From DAISIL01 sp036822015 (GTDB lineage: Bacteria; Bacteroidota; Bacteroidia; Cytophagales; Bernardetiaceae), in NCBI GenBank assembly GCA_036822015.1, contig DAISIL010000005.1, positions 1 through 64,000 of the forward strand: 64,000 bases of DNA. Reading direction: 5' to 3'. The notes beneath the pieces are model-generated. The model saw only the letters and a list, made by a program, of their open reading frames with translations, did no database searches and was not told the DNA's origin. Both the position numbers and the translations under genes were made by a program. Positions 32,409 to 41,195 of this stretch are shown here, one piece after another (position 1 is the first letter of the stretch; each line of letters begins with the position of its first letter).

Positions 32409-34874
32409 ATGCCAGAGGAAGAAAGCCAAGAAGAACAATTATCACAGTCGCTCTTGTCCCAAATTTTGGAGCAAGACAACGAAATTACAGAAATCTTTGA
32501 AGAGGGAACCGACGATATACCGGATACATATCCGACGGTTTTGCCTATCTTACCGATCCGCAATACGGTTTTGTTTCCTGGGGTGGTCATGCCCATTACC
32601 GTTAATCGCGACCGAGCGGTCAAGCTCGTCCGTCGTGTGTATGCCCAAGAACTCCGCTTACTCGGTGTGGTCTCCCAAAAAGATGCCCAAGAAACAGACC
32701 CTGCCCTGGACGATCTGCACACGGTAGGCACGGTGGCGCGTTTGGTCAAGCTCCTCGTCATGCCCGACGAGACGGTTACGATCATCATTCAGGGCAAACA
32801 ACGATTTGATCTGCTGGGACCAAACGACGAAGAGACCGCCTTTTTGTCTGCCCGCGTGAGCTATCTCCCCGATACCGAAGACAGCGACTCGCAAGAAGAG
32901 GAAGCCCTCTATGATTCGATCAAGGAGATGGCCTTGCGGATCATCGACCTCAACCCCGATATACCCGATGAAGCAAAGGTAGCCATCGAAAACATTGAGC
33001 GTCCGGCATTTATGGTCAATTTCTTGTGTGCCAATCTCAATATCTCGATGGAAGAGCGACAAACCCTGCTCGAAACAGACCCCCTCCAACGGCGGGCCAT
33101 CCTCCTGCTCGAGCATATGTCCAGGGAGGTACAACTCCTGCAAATCAAGCGCGACATCACCTCCAAGACCCACTCGGACATCGACCAGCAACAGCGTGAT
33201 TTCTTCTTGCGCCAGCAGATCCGAACCCTCCAAGACGAACTCGGTGAGATCACACCTGACCAGGAGATCGAACACCTCCTCGAACGCGCCCAGGACAAAA
33301 ATTGGACACAAACGGCCGCCGATCACTTCGGCAAAGAACTCCAACGCCTGCGTCGCATGAACCCCGCCGCCCCAGATTACTCCATCTCCCTGAACTACTT
33401 AGAGTTCATGTTGGATTTGCCCTGGCAGGACTACACCGATGATATCCTCGATCTCAAAAAAGCCCAAAAAATCTTAGACAAGGATCATTACGGCCTCGAA
33501 AAAGTCAAGACCCGTATCCTTGAATACCTGGCCGTCGTGAAGCTCCGCCAGGATATGCGTGGCCCCATCTTGTGCCTGTATGGCCCGCCAGGTGTGGGCA
33601 AAACCTCTCTCGGGCAGTCCATCGCCCGTGCCATGGGGCGCAAGTACAGCCGTATTTCGCTCGGAGGTGTCCGGGATGAAGCCGAAATACGCGGCCATCG
33701 CCGTACCTATATCGGGGCTATGCCCGGGCGTATCCTCCAAAATATCAAGAAAGTTGGGGCATCCAATCCCGTCATGGTGCTTGATGAGGTCGATAAAGTT
33801 GGATCGGATTTTAGGGGAGATCCTTCTTCGGCACTTCTGGAAGTCCTTGATCCTGAACAAAATCATAGTTTTGCCGATCATTACCTCGACGTGGAGTATG
33901 ATCTATCCAAGGTCTTCTTCATCGCTACGGCCAACTCCCTGGATACCATACAGCCCGCCCTCCGCGACCGCATGGAGATCATCGAAATCACGGGATATAC
34001 CCAGGAGGAGAAACTCGAAATCGCCAAAAAATACCTCGTCCCCAAACAACGCCAACAACACGGCCTCCAGGCAGAGGACATCAAGCTCTCCGATGCCGTG
34101 CTGCGCCTCCTGATCCAGAGCTACACCCGCGAGTCCGGGGTACGTAAGCTCGAGCAGCAAATCGCGGCCTTGATGCGCCATACGGCCAAAAACCTGGCCA
34201 TGCAGGAGCCGTACAACAAACGCCCCCGCCTCGATGACATCCCAAAAATCCTGGGTATCCCCGTCTATGACGAGGAACGCTACGATGAGGAAGATGTCGC
34301 CGGACTGGTTACGGGGCTGGCCTGGACACCCTTTGGAGGTGATATTTTGTTTATCGAATCTAGTTTGAGCCGAGGCAAAGGCCGCCTCACCCTTTCGGGG
34401 CAACTCGGCGATGTGATGAAAGAATCCGCCACGACAGCACTTTCCTACCTCAAGTCGCACGCCGAGGAGTTGGGGATTGATTACCGCCTCTTCGAGAAAT
34501 ACGATCTTCACATACACGTACCCGCCGGTGCTGTCCCCAAAGACGGCCCCTCGGCAGGCATTACACTCCTGACATCCATCGCCTCTCTCTGTACGCAGCG
34601 CAAGGTCAAGGGACACTTAGCCATGACCGGAGAGATCACGCTACGGGGCAAAGTGCTGCCCGTGGGAGGCATCAAAGAAAAGCTACTCGCCGCCCGACGC
34701 GCAGGCATCAAGTATTTGATCTTTTCGGTGCGCAACCGCAAACAGGTCGAGGAGGTAGAGAGCCGATACCGTGAAGGCCTCGAGATTCACTACGTCGATC
34801 AAGTGAAAGACGTATTAAAAATCGCCCTCCTGCCCGAGAAAGTCAGCCAACCCATGACGTTTGTCTTGGATTGA
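32409..34874 (+). CDS. lon: ATP-dependent protease Lon
   Basis: Lon is a cytoplasmic AAA+ serine protease that degrades damaged and regulatory proteins. Numbered from the ATG at 32409 (821 residues), it has the LON substrate-binding domain (about 35-240, starting LPILPIRNTVLFPGVVMPIT), a coiled linker, the ATPase with Walker A GPPGVGKTS (about 392-400) and GGVRDEAEIRGHRRTYIGAMPGRI-type pore sequence split by a few residues, and the protease domain with catalytic Ser715 (PKDGPSAGIT) and Lys756 (GGIKEKLLAARRAG). A second ATG at 32382 is also possible. The N-terminal 30 residues are acidic. It is convergent with oxyR. Confidence 0.97.
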   Translation: MPEEESQEEQLSQSLLSQILEQDNEITEIFEEGTDDIPDTYPTVLPILPIRNTVLFPGVVMPITVNRDRAVKLVRRVYAQELRLLGVVSQKDAQETDPALDDLHTVGTVARLVKLLVMPDETVTIIIQGKQRFDLLGPNDEETAFLSARVSYLPDTEDSDSQEEEALYDSIKEMALRIIDLNPDIPDEAKVAIENIERPAFMVNFLCANLNISMEERQTLLETDPLQRRAILLLEHMSREVQLLQIKRDITSKTHSDIDQQQRDFFLRQQIRTLQDELGEITPDQEIEHLLERAQDKNWTQTAADHFGKELQRLRRMNPAAPDYSISLNYLEFMLDLPWQDYTDDILDLKKAQKILDKDHYGLEKVKTRILEYLAVVKLRQDMRGPILCLYGPPGVGKTSLGQSIARAMGRKYSRISLGGVRDEAEIRGHRRTYIGAMPGRILQNIKKVGASNPVMVLDEVDKVGSDFRGDPSSALLEVLDPEQNHSFADHYLDVEYDLSKVFFIATANSLDTIQPALRDRMEIIEITGYTQEEKLEIAKKYLVPKQRQQHGLQAEDIKLSDAVLRLLIQSYTRESGVRKLEQQIAALMRHTAKNLAMQEPYNKRPRLDDIPKILGIPVYDEERYDEEDVAGLVTGLAWTPFGGDILFIESSLSRGKGRLTLSGQLGDVMKESATTALSYLKSHAEELGIDYRLFEKYDLHIHVPAGAVPKDGPSAGITLLTSIASLCTQRKVKGHLAMTGEITLRGKVLPVGGIKEKLLAARRAGIKYLIFSVRNRKQVEEVESRYREGLEIHYVDQVKDVLKIALLPEKVSQPMTFVLD

Positions 34875-34891
34875 TCCCGGGATAAACCTAG

Positions 34892-35837
34892 CTAGATCGG
34901 GACGGTGTATTGGCTGCTGTTTTGGCGCACCTGCTCGGGGAGCGTGCCGATGATCTGCTCCGAGAGGGCTTCCAGGAGGGCGAACTTAGCAAAGCGTTCG
35001 TGGTATAACAAACTAACCTCCCGCACGGGTGAGGTATCCCCGATAAACTTAACCTGGTCGAGGCGTTCGTCGGGCAGTTGTAGGACGGCCAGCTCGGGCA
35101 GGAGCGTCAGCCCTCCCTCCCGATCTACCAAACGCATCAAGGACTCCAGGGAGCCGCTCTCATACGTAAAGCGGAAATGCCTGAAATCCAACTGACTGAC
35201 AGCACAAAGGTTAATCGCCTGATCGCGGAAGCAGTTGCCTTCTGAGAGTACCCAAAGCTGTTGTTGGAGGAGTTCTTGGAGGGCGATGCGGTTGCCGTGT
35301 TGCTTGCTTTCCTCGGGATGGAGGTAAGCCATGAACTTTTCGTAGAAGAGGATTTGGGTGCGTAGGTGTTCGTCTGCGATGGGTGTAACGAGCAGCCCGA
35401 GGTCGAGTTCTTGCCGATGCAAAGCCAGGGTGATCTCTTCGGTGCGTGCCTCCCGTATGTGGAGGTGTACGCGGGGGAAGGTGCGCACAAACTCACCCAA
35501 AAAATAGGGAACCAGATAGGGGGCCAGCGTGGGTATGATGCCCAGGCGGAGATCGCCTTCGAGTTTGTTTTTGTGGGACTGTACCCAGTCTTCGAGTTGG
35601 CGTACCTGTCGAAGGATTTCTTTGGCCTGCCNNNNNNNNNNGAATGATGGCTTTGCCGGCGGGTGTAGGGCGGATGGGCTGCCGTTGGCGATCAAAGAGG
35701 ACAAGTTCGAGTTCGTCCTCCAACTTCTTGAGCTGCATACTCAGGGTCGGCTGTGTAACGTGGCAGTGATAGGCCGCCTCCGAAAACTTCCCGTACTCGG
35801 CCAATGCAACGACGTATTCAAGTTGTTGGAGGGTCAT
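34892..35837 (-). CDS. oxyR: OxyR-type LysR regulator, interrupted by an assembly gap
   Basis: OxyR is the peroxide-sensing activator of catalase/peroxidase genes. The N-terminus (MTLQQLEYVVALAEYGKFSE) is the LysR helix-turn-helix, with VTQPTLSMQLKKLEDEL. The effector domain begins LRLGIIPTLAPYLVPYFLGE. Both redox cysteines are present with the nine-residue step of E. coli Cys199/Cys208 (NCFRDQAINLC). Ten Ns at 35632-35641 break the frame as written. Reading across them with no bases added gives codon CGG and IIRQAKEILRQ, which fits the family, and a 311-residue protein of normal length. The gene is intact in my view; only the gap is artificial. It follows a small membrane-protein gene by 9 bases. 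Confidence 0.9.
35632..35641. other. Assembly gap of ten Ns
   Basis: Ten Ns within oxyR. The flanking codons join in frame if the gap length is zero (or a multiple of three), not ten. It is a scaffolding artefact. Confidence 0.95.
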
Positions 35838-35846
35838 AACGCATAC

Positions 35847-36197
35847 TCAATCCTCGGGGATGATCGCCTGCCGCTTGAGTTCGATGAGTTCTACTTCTTT
35901 GCTCAGCACAGAATCGCGGAGCTGCCGGATGATATTTTCTTGCCCCAGAAGCTGGGCTTTGATCTGTTGCTGTTGTTGGAGCGTCTGCTCGGCTTCGTTC
36001 ATTTGCCAAAGCGAGACACCGATCAGTAGCACCATAGCTGCGGCCGCCCCTATCAACAACCGCTTAATTTTTTGTTGGGCGGTGATTTGGGGGTTTTGTA
36101 GGAACTGCTCGGGCGGCTGGAAGTTCTGGGCTTCGAGCCACTGCTGGAGCAGTTCTTCTTGTTCGTCGTTGGTGGTAGCTACCAAAAACCACTTCAT
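35847..36197 (-). CDS. Small single-pass membrane protein with a coiled coil, unknown
   Basis: The protein has 116 residues: a cytoplasmic N-terminus (MKWFLVATTNDEQEELLQQW), one membrane helix at about 47-64 (LLIGAAAAMVLLIGVSLWQM) and a Gln-rich coiled coil (TLQQQQQIKAQLLGQENIIR) that ends ELIELKRQAIIPED. The N-terminal part could be a small anti-sigma-like or docking segment, but I see no known motif. It sits 74 bases after the ABC exporter gene and 9 bases before oxyR, all on the same strand. Confidence 0.6.
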   Translation of the reverse strand: MKWFLVATTNDEQEELLQQWLEAQNFQPPEQFLQNPQITAQQKIKRLLIGAAAAMVLLIGVSLWQMNEAEQTLQQQQQIKAQLLGQENIIRQLRDSVLSKEVELIELKRQAIIPED

Positions 36198-36271
36198 CTG
36201 TTTGTCAGCCTATGAAAACGAAAGCTACACAATCGAAGGCGATTCACCAAAAGTTTTTATCAAAAACTCCA

Positions 36272-38038
36272 TCACTCGACCAGTTGGCGGTATTGCACGT
36301 CGTGGAGGTGGGCATAGATGCCTCCCTCGGCCAGCAGACTTTGGTGCGTTCCGATCTCCTTGATCTGTCCTTTGTCCAGGACGATGATCTGATCGGCTTT
36401 CTGGATCGTGGCCAGCCGGTGGGCGATCACGATGGAGGTGCGTCCTTGCATCATCTGCTCAATGGCGTTTTGGATGAGGGCTTCGGTTTCGCCATCGACC
36501 GAGGAGGTCGCCTCATCGAGGATCAAAATTTTGGGATCATAGACCATCGCCCGCACAAAGGAAATCAGTTGGCGTTGCCCCACCGAAAGGGTCGCCCCGC
36601 GCTCCATGACCTTGTAATGAAAGCCACCCGGCAGGCGTTCGATGAACGCGCGGGCCCCCACCAGATCGGCCGCCCGCTGCGCCTGCTCGAGGGTGATGGA
36701 TGGGTTGTGGAGCGTGATGTTATCGAGGATAGAGCCCGAAAACAAAAACACGTCTTGCAAGACCATCCCGATATGGGTGCGTAGGTTGGTTAGGTCATAC
36801 TCTGCGATGGGCCGGTCGTCGATCAGGATGCGTCCTTTTTGGATGTCATAAAAACGAGTGATGAGGTTGATGATCGAAGACTTACCCGCCCCCGTTGCGC
36901 CCACAAGTGCGACGGTCTGTCCAGCCTTGACGCTAAACGAAACATCTTTGAGGACGTACTCCGGCAGATCGTAGGCAAACCAAACGCTTTTAAAATCGAC
37001 TTTACCCTGGATTCCTGACGGGGCAAAAGTCCCTTTGGATTCGATCTGCGCTTCGGTATCCAGGAGTTTTAAGATGCGATCCGAACTCACCACGCCCATC
37101 TGCAAGGCATTAAAGCGATCCGCGATCAGACGTACCGGACGAAAAAACATCGCCAAAAACATCAAAAATGCAATCAAGACCCCCAACTCAATCTCTCCGC
37201 CGAGTACTTGCCGCGCCCCGTACCAGACCAGCAAGCCCGTACCAGCAGCCGTAACCACTTCGGCTACCGGAAAGTAGATCGAGTAGTACAGCACCGTTCG
37301 GATGTTGGCCGAGCGATGGGCTTTGTTGATCTCCGAAAATTTTTGGTATTCCCGATCTTCGCTATTGAAAATCTGGACGATGTACATACCCGTAATGTGT
37401 TCTTGCACAAAGGAATTGAGATTAGAGACAGCGTTACGGACATCATTGAAGGCCGCTTTGATTTTCTCCTTGAAGATGTACGTACTGATAATCAGGATCG
37501 GTAAGACCGAAAGCGTAACCAGCGTGAGCCGCCAATCCAGCCAAAACATGGCCAGCAAAATGAAAATGATCTGCAACAAGTCCCCGATGATGTTGGCTAG
37601 CCCGTTCGTGAAAATATCCGAGAGCGACTCAATATCCGAAACATTGCGCGTAACCAAACGCCCAATCGGTGTGCGATCAAAGTACTGAAGCCGCATCCCT
37701 ATAATGTGCCGAAAAACCTCCGTGCGTACATCCTTCACGACCCGTTGCCCCAAATCTCCCGAAAGAAAAGCATGGAAATAATCAAGTAAAGCCTGAATCA
37801 AGATAACAGCGACCAGGAGCAGGGCCATTTGATTGAGACCAGGCAAGTCGCCGACCATGATGTAATCATCAACCGTATAACGGATCAAGAAAGGCAGCAG
37901 GGGCGCCATCAAGCCCTTGAAAAGAGTCAGGAAAAGGATCAGATAAAAAAGGCGTAAGTGCGGCTTGACAAAAACAAAGATGCGCCGAAGCGTTTTGAAG
38001 TCAAGAATTTTGCCGCTGTGGTTTTCTTGTTGGCTCAT
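36272..38038 (-). CDS. ABC exporter, fused permease and ATPase (MsbA/MdlB-like)
   Basis: The protein has 588 residues. Six membrane helices occupy about 20-310, with the type-1 exporter coupling motif MRLQYFDRTPIGRLVTRNVSDIESL. The nucleotide-binding domain has Walker A GATGAGKSS (about 379), Q-loop VLQDVFLFSGSI, signature LSVGQRQL (about 485), Walker B ILILDEATSSVD (about 503) and the H-loop VIAHRLAT. Homologues flip lipids, lipid-linked sugars or peptides across the inner membrane. It is 31 bases after the ccmC-like gene and 775 bases from pglE in the same run, so a flippase for lipid-linked glycans is one possibility, but not shown. Confidence 0.93.
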   Translation of the reverse strand: MSQQENHSGKILDFKTLRRIFVFVKPHLRLFYLILFLTLFKGLMAPLLPFLIRYTVDDYIMVGDLPGLNQMALLLVAVILIQALLDYFHAFLSGDLGQRVVKDVRTEVFRHIIGMRLQYFDRTPIGRLVTRNVSDIESLSDIFTNGLANIIGDLLQIIFILLAMFWLDWRLTLVTLSVLPILIISTYIFKEKIKAAFNDVRNAVSNLNSFVQEHITGMYIVQIFNSEDREYQKFSEINKAHRSANIRTVLYYSIYFPVAEVVTAAGTGLLVWYGARQVLGGEIELGVLIAFLMFLAMFFRPVRLIADRFNALQMGVVSSDRILKLLDTEAQIESKGTFAPSGIQGKVDFKSVWFAYDLPEYVLKDVSFSVKAGQTVALVGATGAGKSSIINLITRFYDIQKGRILIDDRPIAEYDLTNLRTHIGMVLQDVFLFSGSILDNITLHNPSITLEQAQRAADLVGARAFIERLPGGFHYKVMERGATLSVGQRQLISFVRAMVYDPKILILDEATSSVDGETEALIQNAIEQMMQGRTSIVIAHRLATIQKADQIIVLDKGQIKEIGTHQSLLAEGGIYAHLHDVQYRQLVE

Positions 38039-38069
38039 GGATGCTATAACTGCTTTGGGGCAAACAAGG

Positions 38070-38762
38070 TTATGCCAGCAAGCGATCTTCTTGCTCCTCC
38101 ATCTGCACTTGCAGACGACGCAAACGCACCCGTAGCTGCGTAAACCACAGCCCTAGCAAGGCCCAACCAATCACGGCCGGATAAAAAACCCATTTGAGAC
38201 GGTTGTCCAGGTCGTATTGGCTAAAAGCCGGATTGCCCTCCGCGCCCGGGTGTAGGGAGTCCGTCAGGCGCGGCAGGATGTAGAGCAACGGAATATAGGC
38301 CGCAAAGGCAAAGATGTTATAGACCGCCCCAATGCGTGCCTTGCGCATCGGGTCATCGAGCGAACTCCGCAAGAGCAAATACGCCAGATAGATCAGCAAA
38401 GCCACCGCAGAGGCGTTTTGTTTTGGATCGCCGCTCCAGTAATCGCCCCAGGTGAAACGCGCCCACCACATCCCCGTTGTCAGTCCGAGGATGCCAAAGA
38501 CCACACCGGTATTGACCGCCTCCACCGACCAAAAGTCGTCGATGGGATTGCCGCCCCGCAGGTAGCGAACAGCATAGATCATCGAGACCAACAAAATGAA
38601 TAACATCCCAAACCACATCGGGACGTGAAAATGCAGGTTGCGGATCGTCTCGTTGAGGATGTTCAGGCGAGGGGCCGGCATCAGCAAGCCCGCCACCAGC
38701 ACATACACCAACAAAGCCACCGCCAACACTTTCCACCACAGCTTTTGGAGCAACACTACCAT
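38070..38762 (-). CDS. ccmC: CcmC/CcsA-type cytochrome c biogenesis protein
   Basis: The protein has 230 residues and about six membrane helices. The periplasmic Trp-rich haem-handling segment is GMWWARFTWGDYWSGDPKQN (about 97-116), close to the WWD motif of CcmC. His residues flank it (NLHFHVPMWF at 43-51 and DSLHPGAEGNP further on). CcmC binds haem and passes it to CcmE for attachment to c-type cytochromes. No other ccm gene is in the window. The start at 38762 gives the normal membrane start MVVLLQKLWWKVLAV; a longer frame to 38891 runs back into pglE. Confidence 0.85.
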   Translation of the reverse strand: MVVLLQKLWWKVLAVALLVYVLVAGLLMPAPRLNILNETIRNLHFHVPMWFGMLFILLVSMIYAVRYLRGGNPIDDFWSVEAVNTGVVFGILGLTTGMWWARFTWGDYWSGDPKQNASAVALLIYLAYLLLRSSLDDPMRKARIGAVYNIFAFAAYIPLLYILPRLTDSLHPGAEGNPAFSQYDLDNRLKWVFYPAVIGWALLGLWFTQLRVRLRRLQVQMEEQEDRLLA

Positions 38763-38812
38763 CGTCTCTCGTCGTTTTTCTTTGGACAAAGATACGCAAA
38801 AGCCCGCAAAAC

Positions 38813-39958
38813 TTAGGCTAGGCAGGCATCCAGTTGTGTGTAGATGCGCGTCCAGTCGTCCTCTGTGAGGTTGGAGCCGCTGGGCAGGCACAGCCCGATC
38901 TCGAAGAGCCGTTCACAGGTGCCATCACCAAAGAAAGGCATATCGGCAAAGACGGGCTGCAAGTGCATGGGCTTCCAAAGCGGGCGGGCTTCGATATTAT
39001 CGGTTTCGAGTTGGAGACGGACGCGCTCGCGGGTCAGTCCTTTGTTTTTTTGGGGATCAATGAGGATACAAGTTAGCCAGCGATTGGCAAAACATCCTTC
39101 GGGTTCTTCTTGAAATTCAATGTGATAGCCTTTTTCGTTCCAACCGGCAAAGTAGTCCTGGTAGCGTTGGTAGTTTTGGCGACGCTGGGCGATGCGCTCA
39201 TCCAGGACTTGCATCTGCCCGCGCCCTATCCCCGCCAGGACGTTGCTCAAGCGGTAGTTGTACCCGATGACGCTATGCTGATAATGCGGGGCGGCATCGC
39301 GGGCCTGCGTAGCCAGAAAGCGGGCCCGCTGCACCAGGCTGCCATCGGAGGAGACCAGGGCCCCGCCGCCGCTCGTCGTGATGATCTTGTTGCCGTTGAA
39401 GGAATAGACTCCCATGTAGCCCATCGTGCCGGTTTTTTTGCCCTGATAGGTAGAGCCAATCGACTCGGCGGCATCTTCGATTACGGGAATATCACCGTAG
39501 CGGTGAGCAATCTCGAGGACTTGATCCAGGAGGGCGGGCATCCCGTACAGATGCACACACATAATGGCCTTGACGCGCTTGCCCGCCGCCTGCTGGGCTA
39601 CAATGGCTGCCTCGAGGTGTTGCGGGGAGATGTTCCAGGTGCTACGTTCGCTATCGACAAAGACGGGTTCGGCGCCCAAATACATGATCGGGTTCGCTGA
39701 CCCACAAAAGGTAAAACTTTGACAGATCACCACATCGCCGGGGCCCACGCCCAGGAGCGTCAAGGCGATGTGTAGGGCTGCCGTCCCCGAGGAGAGGGCA
39801 GCCGCGTGTTCGATCTCGTTGTAGCTTTGGAGGTCGGCTTCAAAGCCATCGACGTTGGGGCCCAAAGGAGCGATCCAGTTGGTATCAAAAGCCTGCTGAA
39901 CAAAGGCCTGCTCATTTTCTCCTAAGTGCGGGGATGAGAGATAAATTTTGGGGTTCAT
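38813..39958 (-). CDS. pglE: PglE-like PLP aminotransferase (DegT/DnrJ/EryC1/StrS family)
   Basis: The homologue PglE aminates C4 of UDP-4-keto-6-deoxy-GlcNAc using glutamate and PLP, a step in bacillosamine synthesis. The 381-residue protein has the family start IYLSSPHLGENEQAFVQQAF with SNYIAPLG-like NWIAPLG, the PLP-site SSGTAALHIAL, VIEDAAESIGSTY and the Schiff-base Lys191 in SYNGNKIITTSGGG-like SFNGNKIITTSGGG. IEARPLWKPMHLQPVF and CLPSGSNLTEDD near the end also match PglE. Its ATG overlaps the acyltransferase stop by four bases. Confidence 0.88.
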   Translation of the reverse strand: MNPKIYLSSPHLGENEQAFVQQAFDTNWIAPLGPNVDGFEADLQSYNEIEHAAALSSGTAALHIALTLLGVGPGDVVICQSFTFCGSANPIMYLGAEPVFVDSERSTWNISPQHLEAAIVAQQAAGKRVKAIMCVHLYGMPALLDQVLEIAHRYGDIPVIEDAAESIGSTYQGKKTGTMGYMGVYSFNGNKIITTSGGGALVSSDGSLVQRARFLATQARDAAPHYQHSVIGYNYRLSNVLAGIGRGQMQVLDERIAQRRQNYQRYQDYFAGWNEKGYHIEFQEEPEGCFANRWLTCILIDPQKNKGLTRERVRLQLETDNIEARPLWKPMHLQPVFADMPFFGDGTCERLFEIGLCLPSGSNLTEDDWTRIYTQLDACLA

Positions 39959-40584
39959 GGGGTGTTTTTTTGTTTATTTTGTCTGTTGATGGTTCTTGAA
40001 GGATTGCCAACGGCAACTACCCCATCGGGGAGATCACGGATCACAACGGCTCCTGCCCCGACGGTACACCAGTTTCCGATACGTACCCCCGGAATCACGA
40101 CGGCTCCCGCTCCGATGTGCGTTCCCGTGCCTACGGACACGCCCCCGCACAGGGTGGCCTGCGGGCTGATATGGGCGTAGTCGCCGATCACGCAATCGTG
40201 GTCGATGGAGGCGGCGGTGTTCAGGATGACATGGCAGCCGATCTGTGTGGCGGCATTGATGACCACCTGCGGCATCACGACCGTACCCGCTCCCAGGCGG
40301 ACAGCCTGCCCGATTCGTGCCGAGGGATCGGTGATGGTATCGAAATATGCCGAGGGCATCTGGGCGGCTATTTTTTGGCGGATGGCGTTGCCACCAATCG
40401 CGATCAGGAACCGTGCCCAGGCACCGAGGCTTTGCCAGTCCTGGCTAGTGCCTATGATGGGTTGCCCCAGGATGTGTGTGTGGCTGGGGTGGTCATCGAG
40501 TAGCCCCCCGATGCTGCGTCCGGCTTGTTGGGCTATATCCACGACGACTTTGGCATGGCCGCCGGCCCCGATTAGGTAGAGCAT
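39955..40584 (-). CDS. pglD: PglD-like acetyltransferase (hexapeptide repeat)
   Basis: PglD acetylates the C4 amino group of UDP-4-amino-sugars with acetyl-CoA. The 209-residue protein has an N-terminal Rossmann-like nucleotide-binding part (MLYLIGAGGHAKVVVDIAQ) and a left-handed beta-helix of hexapeptide repeats: AVRLGAGTVVMPQVVINAAT, CHVILNTAASIDHDCVIGDY with the catalytic His of PglD (in IDHDCVIG), GTHIGAGAVVIPGVRIG and CTVGAGAVVIRD. Overlaps: 13 bases with the upstream sugar transferase and 4 bases with pglE. The start is the ATG at 40584; the longer frame lies inside pglC. Confidence 0.9.
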   Translation of the reverse strand: MLYLIGAGGHAKVVVDIAQQAGRSIGGLLDDHPSHTHILGQPIIGTSQDWQSLGAWARFLIAIGGNAIRQKIAAQMPSAYFDTITDPSARIGQAVRLGAGTVVMPQVVINAATQIGCHVILNTAASIDHDCVIGDYAHISPQATLCGGVSVGTGTHIGAGAVVIPGVRIGNWCTVGAGAVVIRDLPDGVVAVGNPSRTINRQNKQKNTP

Positions 40585-41186
40585 TCGTTTCCCGTAAATT
40601 TTTCCATGGTGGCCGAGGTCTCCGAGCTGATGCCTTCGGAGTAGATGACCTTTCGGACGGTCATCCAAAGGATTTTCATATCCAGGGCAAAGGAGAGATG
40701 ATCGACGTACCACACGTCGTTTTCAAAGCGTTGGGGCCAGGTGGTGGCATTGCGTCCGTTTACCTGGGCCCAGCCCGTAATGCCTGGGCGCACATGGTGG
40801 CGGCGTTGCTGGGTGGGGCTGTAAAGGGGGAGGTACTCCATCAAGAGTGGGCGTGGGCCAACCAGGCTCATCTCGCCCTTCAAGACATTGACGAGCTGGA
40901 GGAGTTCGTCCAGGGAATACTTGCGCATGAAAGCACCCGCCGGCGTGATGCGCTCGGCATCGGGGAGGAGTTGGCCTTTGGCATCTCGGCGGTCGTTCAT
41001 GGTCTTGAACTTGATGATATAGAAAGGCTTACCGTTTTTGCCTGGGCGTTCCTGAAAAAAGAAAACCTTGCCTTGATTGGCGCGATAGAGCCAAATCATT
41101 GCCCACAAAAGAATCGGCGAGACAAGCAGCAAGCCCAAAAAGCTAGCCGCTACATCTATCCATCGCTTGAAATACGGATTATACAT
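40572..41186 (-). CDS. pglC: PglC-like phosphoglycosyl transferase (undecaprenyl-phosphate sugar transferase)
   Basis: The homologue PglC transfers phospho-diacetyl-bacillosamine from UDP to undecaprenyl phosphate at the inner membrane. The 204-residue protein is a monotopic membrane enzyme with a re-entrant helix (YFKRWIDVAASFLGLLLVSP) followed by FQERPGKNGKPFYIIKFKTM. The catalytic Asp93-Glu94 pair in KYSLDELLQL has the same numbering as C. jejuni PglC. GEMSLVGPRPLL and RPGITGWAQVNGRNA also match. It is 9 bases after the DUF1599 gene and overlaps pglD by 13 bases. Confidence 0.92.
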   Translation of the reverse strand: MYNPYFKRWIDVAASFLGLLLVSPILLWAMIWLYRANQGKVFFFQERPGKNGKPFYIIKFKTMNDRRDAKGQLLPDAERITPAGAFMRKYSLDELLQLVNVLKGEMSLVGPRPLLMEYLPLYSPTQQRRHHVRPGITGWAQVNGRNATTWPQRFENDVWYVDHLSFALDMKILWMTVRKVIYSEGISSETSATMEKFTGNECST

Positions 41187-41195
41187 GCCACAAAA

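Noticed and set aside
35493..35837. Separate short LysR gene on one side of the N gap
   Set aside because: Beyond the gap it reads an out-of-frame sequence. The two parts form one OxyR once the N run is ignored.
36241..36271. AGTTTTT-ATC-AAAAACT-type inverted repeat as a terminator behind the ABC exporter
   Set aside because: The stem is only A/T pairs and lacks a GC core, so it is too weak to call.
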